Positions 40,301-52,300 of a stretch of DNA of 64,000 bases are shown here, in pieces. Under the pieces are notes generated by a model that was not told where the DNA came from, searched no databases, and was given only the letters and a program-made list of their open reading frames with translations. A program made the position numbers and the translations under genes. The stretch is taken from assembly GCF_051020765.1 (NCBI RefSeq), contig NC_134937.1, positions 15,988,947 through 16,052,946 of the forward strand, read 5' to 3'. The number at the start of each line of letters is the position of its first letter. Within the stretch, counting starts at the first letter, position 1. This DNA comes from Lasioglossum baleicum. Its lineage: Eukaryota; Arthropoda; Insecta; Hymenoptera; Halictidae.

Positions 40301-43300
40301 GTGCGGTTTTTGTGCAAACTTTCAGATACAATGATTATAAAACAAATTGCAATTCAGTTTTCACAAATATTGAACTATTCGAACTAAGTGCATAGACATT
40401 TAAGAGTACCTTTGAAGCTTTCTCTCTAAGCAATATTACTTTTATATCCGAATTCAGATTACAGTTTCTACTTCTACTGCTGTACAGAACAATATTTTCA
40501 AGACACTCTATCAGTATAACTCTGGATAGCATAAACATATTTATTTCTACAAAATTGTATGTATTCTCAAAGTAGACTTTAGTAAATCCACAAAGTTCGA
40601 ATTAAATAAGCCCAGTAATTTCCCTTTAAAAAATCCTTTCTTCAAGCCAGTCTGTCAATTTTTAAAAATAGATTGTTGTATGATAAGTTAATTTTTGGAA
40701 ATTACCATTTCTCTTGAAGCATCTGATGTACTGTTGCCAAACAATGAATGAATAGTTTTAATGAATTCGCTACGCATGTACATAGAAAATTGATAAAAAA
40801 TTGATAATAATAGTTTCTATCGTCAGACACTGCTTAGAGAACTCTGGTTGAACGTTGAATATAGAATTTCCTGGGTAGTTCTACCTTATGAGTCCACGCT
40901 CCTAGCCGTTATGAGATCGATGAATATTATAGACGTCGGTTTGGTTCGAACTGTCGACACGTTAATAGTGGAAGGTAGTTTCGAGATGGTTGGCAATTCA
41001 AGTTACTGACTTTGTCCAGCGTCGTGGAACTCCGTAACTTTGCGATAGTATGATAAAAGTTTAATCACCCAAGGTATCTGGAGGTGCTACGATGTCTCTC
41101 AACTATGAATTACTATCTGATCGATATAACAACCTGGAATTTCTGTGTAGCAGAAAAATTGATGAACAACAAAATCTTATGAGCAGTAACATTTCCATCT
41201 CATTTTGTTGCTTTTAGTTTGTCAATCTTTATATTGTCAATATTCCTCTATATTCGCAATATTCAGTATTTTCAATATTCCTCTATATTCTCAATATTCA
41301 GCATTTTCAATATATTCTTCTAGATTCTCAACATTCTTCTACGTTTTTAATATTAAGTATTCTCAATATTTTTCTATATTCTTCATATTTCTCTATGTTC
41401 TTAATATATGTATATTCAATATTCTCAATATTCACTCAATATTCTCAGTATTGGGAATATTTTCTAATTAATCGCTCTGTGTATTGAGTTATTATGGCTT
41501 ATTGTTAGCTAGATTTTATTTATTTAGCTTCAGAAATCACAGCATAATATGTTGTGCACTTAAGCTATTTCTACTTCTTCGAAGAAATATTTTAGAGTAA
41601 TTTAAATATCTCCCATGCACATGATATCGTAATAAAAAGCGATCGTAGTCAATTAAAACTGCTTCGTTTAATACTCAATAAATCTGCGAATAAATCATAC
41701 AAATTTTTCTGCACATCTGGTTCTCGTGAAGTCCACAAGATATCGAATTTGCCCCGACCGTCATTAACTATTCATTAAATTGCAAACCACAAAACGCAAT
41801 AAAATATAAAGAGAAATTAAATTCAATGTAGAATTTAATGTTACCTGTTGAGTTTAAAACCATTGATGCGGAAAATAAATATTTATTCACCTCCAGCCTT
41901 TGCAAATTGTGCGGAACACTGATCACCATTCGAGCGAAATTACGAAAATCAATGGCAGGGGGAAAAAGCTGTTGCGATTCAACTTTTACTGTCATATTTG
42001 TGACTTTACTGACTAAAACGAGACGAATCACCGCACCATTCCCAGCACATTTGCTTATGTAATTGACAATTTAACAGAGCCTCGATTATCCGAACCGATA
42101 TCTGAATACGTAATTTACACAATTAATTATACAAATCTGTAAAGATTTAATCGAGGCAACACTGTATCGTGGATTAAACAAGGATGTATGATACAAGTTG
42201 TGTCGCGTTTGGTGTCATTTTAAGCAGTAAAATGTCGCCAATATGATGGTAAAAGTTTCATCAAAAAATAATTAAAGTCAAAGGAATTTTATCGCAGAAT
42301 AAGTACTGTCTCATGTTTTCTGCGTTCAACAAGAATTCAAGGAATATCGACTGTCATAAACGGATCTTTGGGCATCTGGTTGACATTTGACGGGCACTTT
42401 CGACGCGTCTCTCCATTTCCCACGTCCCGATCGGTCCTGGTTTCCCGAATGCACGCTGGTGGCCGCAAGAGTAACGAAACGCGCTGCGGGAACAGGAAGA
42501 GTTCTGTGGCAGTGAGCCGCAACGGCAGTTATTCGACGAATTCTGCCATTAGATTTCACGGTACAGTCAGGCGCGCTGGCACACGCGTCCCGTGGGATCG
42601 CGCGGATTGAAAATGGACTGCAATAACCCTAAAGCCGAGCGGCCTCGCGAGTTACGCGTTTTTCCGAAGCCGGTGGCTCTGTTACTTTTCGCGGTCCACT
42701 TCGAATTTCCGCCTTTAAACTAGACGCTCGCTGCGGTTTCCTGGCCAAACTTTCGTCCGCATGCGCGAATTCGGAAATTCTACGGTTGCCTCGCATTCCC
42801 GGGATGAACCGCCGGAAGTTTAGTTAAGTCTGGATGGCGGAACTGCAGCGCGCGAAACGTCAGCACGCTGACAGCTGTGTTTTTTGTTTACGCTCGCTGA
42901 CACACGGGTTACGGATGATTGCTCTTACTATCTTGGAATTCACAAGTTTAATTACTGATCCGCGGACGTAACCGGCGCGCCTAGTTCTAATTAAATGAAA
43001 CGCACGGTTACTCGAAAAATAACTACTGTAGAACCTCGCTCGTTGCACGAAACGGCACGAAATTCGAGCATAAATCGAGGTTCTGCAACGAAAGAGGTAA
43101 CCAATCAAAGTGATTCATAGTTGCGACTTTCTTTTGTTTCTACGCACAATCCCTACCAAGAGTTCCAGAACCTTGAACACCTCGTGGTAAGAGTCGCTAG
43201 AAGGCAACGAACGAGGACTCCATGCAATAGATGAGGATGCAATTAGCGAGGTTCCATTGTATTCCTCGGAATTGAGGAGTTTCACTCGTTCGACGTTCTG

Positions 43301-46300
43301 ATTACAAGCCAACATTTAGGAATTTTTCAAAAGAATTCAGTAGGGATTCAGTATTTTCAGTTCCAAGAACATCCATTTTTTTCAATTATTATGAAACCCT
43401 TCAACAGATTTATTAAAGTGGCACATTTTTCATTTAAAATATTAGGTCGGAAAGAAAGTTCTTGCTGTTTTTATTATAAAATCAAAATAACAAAAACCGC
43501 AAGAACTTTCTTTCCGGCCTAATACCATACAATCGTGACAAAAAGTCGCAAATCTACTTTTGAGAGATCATTTTCACAAAAAGTCTTCACGACTTCCCTT
43601 TATATGGTCACGTCGGAAGGAATGTGGGAAAAAATGGTTCATACTCTGTAGAGTCGTTTACAAAATTTCGAAAGAAAAAACGGAACCTCGATTTCCCACC
43701 TTCTTTTACTAAAAAAAAAAATCTTCGAGGGAAATAAGTTCTCCACTTAGTACTTTGTAAAAGTAGAGACTTTATCCTTTAAAATGAGCACAGGTAGAAT
43801 ATTATAAGATTTTATTACATGACGTTACAGGAGTTGGAAGAACACTTTTAAAAAAATCAACTTTTCAATAAAAAGAAAAATTCTCCAGGTGTTTTTAAAT
43901 AATACAACGTTCGCTTAAACTGTTTCTTTGCTTGCATATTTACAAACAACATAAATATTTGTTTTCATTTAAACGTTGCATTCTGTGCACACAGACCGTG
44001 AAAATAATAAATTTATTGTAAATTGATTTTATTATAGCTCTCCTTTCCCCCGGAACAAACAATATTCGCATTTATTAAATTCGATTGAAAAATTAATGAA
44101 ATGACAATCAAATTTGGATGGCATTTGTGAAATCGTTTTTCACCGGAATGTTATACTACTATCCTTAATTTGCATATATATTTTGAGTTGTATTATTTTT
44201 ATATACATCGCACTCCTAAAAAATCTGTTACATATACGTACAGAGAAAAATAATTTTCCAAAAATGTGTGATGAAAGTTTTAGTAACCAAAGGGAGGTAC
44301 AAAAAATATTAAAAATACAGTGCCACGTGGATGCTAAATTACACGTTGACATTTCGTTTGACAAAATTCCACCTATTTTTTTGGCTGCAACTCAAAATAA
44401 AATACAAATAATGAGTGACAACATTTTTGTTTTATCTCGGTTTTAAAATTCGAAATCCTAAGAATCTAACAATAGCAAGATTTGTAACGTACCGTGCAAG
44501 AAACTGACACGATATTAAATATATTATTCTCTTATTAAAATTATTATAAAGGGAAATGCGTTTGCATTTAATTTCTGTTAGTTTAAATAAAGATTCACAG
44601 TCTGGCTATTACTATACCAAAGTAAACAAACTTGCGTGTAATTCCGTCAATATTTTCGACAACGCAAATCGTCTGCGCGTTATTGTCGCTCTATTTACGA
44701 TTCAATTTCTCGCAGCATCGTCGGTTCATAAAGTAGCGAGAAGTTGATACACAGTATACACCGTGGTCGTGCTGCCTCATACACAAAGATCTGTTCTTTA
44801 CGCTATAAATCCTGCACACTTTTATCTCTCGTTCTCGACGAATTCTCCAAGGAAAGCGGGATGAAAGAAGGCGAAGGGGTGAGCGTGGGTTGGAAGAAAA
44901 ACGAGGGTTCGTTGAGCACGCCGGGACAGGCCGACTCCGATTCGACATTGTCGTAAGGGAATCGAAGGAACGGGCTGTGTGCTGGGCTCTGCCGGGTTCT
45001 GCTGGGCTGTTGCAGAAGGCACTGCGCTGGCTAGGGACCGTAGCAGCTTATTAAAACTTAGGAGGGTCTGAATCGTTCCGTTTCAATTCGGTATCTGTGC
45101 TATACTCCTTTGGCTTCGGATTTTCCTGCGACACAGTCCCTTCCGGTGGCCCTCAACAATGTTCGAGAGACCCGTGTGCACCGGCATTATATCGGTCTGA
45201 TCTATCCGCTTTCATATAAGCCCCACCCTTAATATCGTCCCCCGAGTAAATAGTTTCCAGTTTCCTGTCACCGCCGCGCCGCGCCACCTTTGGCCGCTAT
45301 CTACCATCAATTCTGAACATTCAGAAGGGTCGTAAGATAAACACCGTCGCACGTATATCGTCGCTGGAACTCGCCGCCTGATGATTTTCTCACTTAAACC
45401 GTCCTGAAACTATACGACCGGCCGAATGGCGCTCGTAAAGAGGGTTGCACGCCCGTCGATGCCCCGCCGATGTCACTTGCACACCTCGATCTCGCCGAAT
45501 TCCGGCAATTTCGAAGCAACAGTGTGATTTTAGACAACTTTCCGGTCCGACAGTTAAAGCAAATGCGACTGATCGCCACCCCGTCACTCTTACCCACCAT
45601 TTTCCGGTTGACGTTAAGGGGTGGTCACCCCGATACGCGTACAAATAAGTTTTCGTCGGAGATAATTACTGGAAAATTTTATCTTTTCATAGAGAGATTC
45701 TCAGAATAGTGTGATGAACGCGCTGCACAAATATAGATATTGTTCGAAACTTCTCCGTACATTCTCCGAGGGTCGTGTCTCAAGTGAAAGACGCTCATTT
45801 TCTGTTTTAGATATCGTGGAATTTTATTTAGTATAATATCATGATAAAAAGAAAATGATTTTCATCTATTATTAATCGTATTTTGAATTCTGGAAATTAT
45901 TTCCTAAATTTCATAACTTTTTTAATTATAATATTATAAAGAGGGCACTCGCGCGAAATACAATAATTTGTTTGAACGATTCCCATTGGCTGAACGATAC
46001 AGTGCGCCGTTCGAAAGAAAGATTGCATTAAAGTCCGATTTCGCGAGCACCTCGAGAATTACCATCGGGTAACTCGGAGCATTTTAGAGCGGAATCAAAT
46101 TCAGCTGGCGGAACAGCGGGGAGACTCTCTCAATTCGAAGGAAACCGAACTATAGCACCGGTATAAAGAGGGTCGGGAGAGAGAGAGGCTGCACGCAGTC
46201 TCGGCGGGGTTTAAAAGTTTAAGAAGCTGGAGTACGTAGCTGGGTAGTGTGCTGGCCGCGTAAATGGAAAGACACAAATGTATCCTGGGAGCCGGTAAAC

Positions 46301-49300
46301 AGCCGTGTGGCTCGCAGTCTAACGCGCGCCGCGGTTCAATATAAATGTAAATTGGAACAGATTCGAGTGCAGCGTGGAACACGTTTGCCTCCGAGAGTCC
46401 GAGCTTTCAGTCCACCGGCGCTCCTACGACGATTCTCTTATCTCTCGCCTGGCCTACACACCTGGATTCGACACAACCAGGAATTTTATTTTCGTTTGAA
46501 ACAACGAAAAAGGAAGGAAGACGACGCGACGCGCCGATGAATATGCCACCCGCGAGTTCAACGCTGTCCGCCCCCCCCGCGCTCTGTAGATTATCTGGCG
46601 TTGGTTCAAGAAGTTCCACAATTTCCCTGCACCCTAAACTTCCAACATAATTTTTCGGGTTCGGCTTTGCCTACCTGTGCCAACTCATTGTTACACGGGG
46701 ATTTGGACTGCAAACTGATTAGCCGGGCTCCACTGCCTTCCCTAGTTTAACTGTTTTGTTACATCGGGATTAAGCTGCCCAAGTTTTTTACGGAGGAATT
46801 GTTAGAGAAGCTGAAGTGAAATTTCCTACCATTATTGTTTATATCTTCCTGTGTGTTGTTGATTTTTACCAGAAGTGGAGGTGTTTCTATGAGTAACTTC
46901 TGTTTCAATACAAAATTTATGGTAACATATTATTTTCTTATATGAAACATAAATGAAAATGAAAAATAGCTATTTATTTCGATCCCATTTGAGAAGTTAA
47001 TACTCCTCAAAAATGGTCGTACGAAATATTCTTGACTAATATCCATTTTCTTTTCACACTGTAATTATGCCAGTTATGTTGACGTATGTTTATCAAAGAA
47101 TCTTTTTTCGAGAAAAATTTTACAGTTCATGGAATCTCCAAATTATAAATAGTGTACATTTTCTCAGACTTTTAACTATTTTCACTTGTTCAAGAATTGT
47201 AAAGTAATTTACTATTCCTCGTGCATATACAGTACAGCAGTGAGTCACGATAGTATTCGAACGCTCTGAAATGGAAAGTTTCACGCTTAAAAAATAATTA
47301 TCAGCATTATACATGTTAAATTTAAAGTCTCTCTGATAACATATATAAACAATACTTATAAAACATTTCTTAGTAACATCGGCTAAATGAATGCCACAAA
47401 AGTATTCGAACGAATAAATAACAGTACAATACAGTTTAAACAAATTACAGTGTTTTAATATTTTGTCGGACCACCGTGCATAGTTTTTAGCGAAATTTAG
47501 TCTCTTCTGCTTATTAATTTTGCTAATAAACGGCTTCTTTCACGAAAGATTCTTCGCCAAAGTTCAGGGTTCACTTGTTTTTTAAAACTATTGGCGACTA
47601 GTGTTGCAAGTTTTGGACTAGAAATTGTAGGTTTTTTTTTTTATTTCATGCACAATTGTATTTTCTTCCTTCTTCGTAAATTTCTTGGACCGGCCAGAAC
47701 GGACTTTATCCTGGAGTATTCCAGTGGTATTTAAATTTTTCAGTATGTAATAAACGGTAGATTTACTTCTCCCTAACAATTGAGCTATTTCACCATAGCT
47801 TTTGCCTTCATTATGCCACTCAATTATCAATTTCCTATCAGTGATGCTTGTTTCTCATTTTTTTTGTGTACTGAACGCGGAAAGTGTATAATGCCAACTG
47901 AGATAGCCAATGTTTACAGTTTGTCACATACAAGGTTTGGTTTGTATTACAAGTTTCATCGTTCGAATACTTTTGTGACATTCATTTAGCCGATGTTACT
48001 ACGAAATGTTTTATAAGTATTGTTTACGTTATCAAAGACACTTTAAATTTAACATATATAATCCTGATACTTATATGTTACTATAGGAATAAAAGTATTT
48101 TATAATTCGTAATGTGACTTATATTTTTTAAGCGTGAAACTTTTCATTTCAGAATGTTCGAATACTTTCGTGGCTCACTGTATACTGAAATAAAAAACAA
48201 CTGAGTGAAGCTAGGAGCATCTAATATTCGCGAGCAACGTGTTCAGACAAGTTTGAGCAATTAAAGCACACACACACACATCGAGGGCGCCGAATCGTTT
48301 CAAAGAGCGAAAATTCACGTAGCAAAAGAAGTAGATGGAGCACGAAGGAAGAGAGGAGAACAACATAAGTCGGCCAACGAGCGGGTAACTCGCGAGCGTA
48401 GCCGTGACGGCTCTATCACGCTAATCTAGACACGATCGGGCTCTAGCGCTAATCTCATTCCAGCACGAAGCAGCTCACCTTTCCCGTTACCACCGACGTC
48501 CAATCTGAAGTTGTCAGGACCCTTTTGCCCGTCGACAAGTTGACCGAGTCCCCCGGAGAGGTAACCTGCTTCTTCCCTGCCGTCGTACGTTCTGTCAGAA
48601 AGGTCAACCTCCGAGCCTCTCTTGATTCCTTGGGGCATCGAGTACGACACCAAACCCTCTGCAACAAAAACAAACCGCACGGTCACGTTACCTGCATCTA
48701 CGCACAGCATGCTCCGCGACTATGCATCATCGTGACGTGGCACGTGGCGATGCCACGGACATTTTATTTCCGACGATACGTGATAAGATTCCGGCCGGAT
48801 AACGCAAGACTGCCACCGAGCTTCAACCCTCTACTCGGGGGCTGTTTAGGGGTGGACTGGCAACTCGAAGCTCGGTTAATAGATCGATAACGGGTTTGAA
48901 CACTGAGAAAGAAATTGTGGTAGCTAGGCTGCTCCACAAAATTGTTTATAAGCTACTCCAGAAAATGAAAGCAGTGAATTAGAGCCGAAGAATTGTTCAT
49001 CTTTCAACTTCTAGAAGTTCGTGTAAAAAAAATCCTAAAATATTCTACCTGTGCTTATTTTAAAGGGAGAATTTCACGTACCTCGACTCCAAGCTTTTTT
49101 GAAACATTTCATTCTGTTCTCTTTTTGACCATGAAAGGAAGTGGGAATTTGAAGTCTCTTTTTTCGAATTTTCACGAATTCGAGTGTCTCTACAGAATTT
49201 AAAAAAACTTTATCTACATTTCTTTCAATGCGGTTGTATAAAGGGAAATCTCCCTTTCACAAAGACTTCTCAGAGGTAGATTTACGCTTTTTCGTAGCAG

Positions 49301-52300
49301 TTCTATTGTATTTTAAATATAAAGAATTTTTTGTGTACTTTGGGTCTGAAGAAAGAGACACTAGTAGAAATATTTGAAGTACTATATAAAAGCAAAAATA
49401 ATGGAAAAATTAATTTCACTCACTGGAAGATACCTTCTCCCAAGTATTTTATTATAAATAACAAAAAAATTTGTATACGAACTTAATTGCTCAATATACA
49501 GACACCGATATCCAAGCATAATAATCGCAAGCAACTGTCACTCAACCACAAACCGTCCGCAACAGCGCGCCATAATTTAATCTTTATACATCTTCATCAA
49601 TGCCAGAATCGTGGCCAATAAAAAGATACCATTTCTGGCTAGCTCTTTCCCATAGGACCACGAGAAATGATTTATTGGACGTCGAAACGATGCCTGGGAG
49701 AAGTGGCAGACGTTACTAAAGACGGCCGCCGAACAAGTTTCAACACTTTCCGCGGATGAATATCCGTAATCATTCGGTTGCTTCTGTAAGACTCGGTGAA
49801 CGGGATGAATTTAATCAAGAGTCGGAGATGGAACGAGTATTTCTTATTTATATAACTAGATTATTCCTACAGGGAAGTACCACCTAACTCTAATTAAAAA
49901 ATGTTGTATGCTAAACTAAGATTAGCAATTCTTTCTGCAGTTGTATAAGAGCACAAACTCTGTTAAAATTTTCTAGCTTTCTCAGTATTCTGTTACATGT
50001 AGAAATAATATACTAGCTTAGAAAGACAAAATTCTAACACAAATGAATTTTCTATTGCTTTTTTATAACGTGACGCTGCTAGATGTGCAATTGTTATATA
50101 GTATATAGATCTGCAGTGTGCCACTATATTTTTTAACTTTATTTGTTGTGAAAGCTGCATTACGGATTTTGCGTGAAAGAAAAATTGTTGCATCGATTGC
50201 AAGAAATAGAAACCAAATAGGAAGTCTATTCTGTTTTGATCATTTTAATAGACTGAAAATAACATATGCTCCTTCATAAATTCTTTCAGTCTTCCTACTA
50301 CTTTATATTTTACCTACTTGATTATGTCATAAATCCACCAAATCCTGCAATCTATCCATGACAACTTCTTCCAAACCTATACATGATTCCCCTACAGTAA
50401 GAAATTTAGTTTGTATCAATACGCTGCTTTTTAATTTCTAATGAAGAACAGAGTGTGCCAATATTTTTTTGATCGACTGTAGTGGCTGTTCCAGTACAAA
50501 GGGCTCAATTAATCGGTCGACATGAACGGAATATCTACTTGCGGGTGAACAACAGGCGCGTTCTCCAAATGGCGGCGGCCAATTCACTTCTCGGCGGCCC
50601 CTTTTCCCGATAACAGTATAAACGATAAATTTCATGCGCCATAAAAACGCCATCTCCGTATTTATCATGGTGTTATTCGCTGCGTACACGGCGGGGAGCA
50701 ACGGGGGAAGAAAAAATGCGCCAAGAAATATATGCCGACCACGTGTGCCGGGCCGTTCTGTGTCGCACGCACGGTAATATCCAGTAATTCCAACTACAAT
50801 CACGAAGAGACCAGCATATGGAAAATATTTTTGTTCTTGTTACGGTAATTGCTCGCTGCCGGGATTGAATATATAATACCGAAGTCGTTTACGCTCTTGC
50901 CATTGTTCGACATGATAAGGCTGGAATGAAAACGCCATTCATTTAATAATTCTTTTGATGGTTTACAGAAACAATGCACACAGCAGAATCAAACTTGAAA
51001 CATTTACAGAATCTTTAATTGGACGTGATTTTTTTTATGGAGAATAGTGTAACATATAGTGAGACAATACTAATTCAGTGACAAAACTTTGTTTTGTATT
51101 ATTTTTTTATGAAACCTTTGCCTGCATATTTCTGACATTTTTCTGATTAAAATGATACCAAACACGACATAATTCGCCACATATTTACTCGTATAATTCG
51201 TAGTACAGTAAAACCTCGACTATCCGAACCGATGTTGCCTGAATTCTCTATTATTCAAAAATAAATAATTTGATCTAAGACAATTGATGTATAATTCATT
51301 TACGAATCTGTAAATATTTATTTTAACATTGTAGGTATTTCCGATAATTGAGCTTCTTCTTTATCATGAATTAAACAGGTACGAATGATCCAAATTCTGT
51401 CGTGTTTGATGTCATTTTAATCAGAGAAGTGTAACGAATATGTTGGTAAAGTGATTTTGGTAAAGTGGTAAAGAGTTTTCGGAGGTAGAATCAGTTTTGT
51501 ATAATTATGATTTTTTCTGTGAAAGATGATGCCGAATTAGTATTACCGATATGGATGAGCATCCTCGACGTAAATTATATTTTGCTAGGCAAGCGATTAC
51601 AACGTCGATAGCATCGCAATATCGATACTTATAACCGTGATTTCGACTACACGCATACCGGAACTGGGCTCGCTGAACCGTTTCGGGGTTGGATTAACGC
51701 AAACACACCTGTACACTATCTCTCGAATCGTGCTACTAAATCTGCGTTGATGCCGGTCTCAAGCCGGTCTCAAGCCGGCGAAGCTGTTGCTGTTCGATCG
51801 GGGTTTAAGAATACGAATACGGCCCGACACTGAGCAGAAGATCCATTTAACGCAAGCTCTGTTTTCAACTTGGTATTTCCTCTAGTGAATTTTAATCGGG
51901 GACACGTAGCTCGGCATGCAAATGAAAAAGAGCGAAATTCCGATTTAATTGGATATTTATTGTTTTGTCAGACTACGAATTCGATTATTGAAACGTAATA
52001 TGAAATGCTACTTGCGTGGCATGCGGAATCAAATTTATCAATTTCAATGTAACAGATGTATTCATTTTATATATTTTCGGACAATCGTTCATTCGACCCT
52101 TTGAATGTGTCGAGCACAATATAAATTTTATTAAAACGCCTTTTGTTTTGTTTCTAGTCGTTCCTTTGGTAGATGCAATCAATTTCTCTTTTACACAATT
52201 TTTGTCGAAATATTCTTTGTGTTTTATCTCTATGTAGTCGGTCCTTTAATAAATTATTTAAAAAGTACAAATTCTTTCCTTTTTCGTCAGTAGAATATGG

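Larger units (their letters stand above)
38478..48478 (-). other. Ddr: Ddr intron of 10.0 kb
   Basis: This intron lies between the two discoidin-like exons. It carries an AT-rich tandem region at 41210-41465, pogo-like repeats at 42066 and 43026, a palindrome at 43440-43524 and the Tc1-like element at 47235-48180. GC-rich patches (39480-39900, 42370-42870, 44860-45640, 46060-46640) show no recognisable exon. Confidence 0.75.

Noticed and set aside
46158..46420. Possible promoter: TATAAA-like boxes with GAGAGA and a TCAGT initiator-like word
   Set aside because: The spacing between TATA (46161 or 46339) and TCAGT (46407) does not fit a core promoter, and no gene follows on either strand.
48525..48890. 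121-codon plus-strand frame
   Set aside because: It is antisense to the well-supported Ddr exon at 48479-48658.
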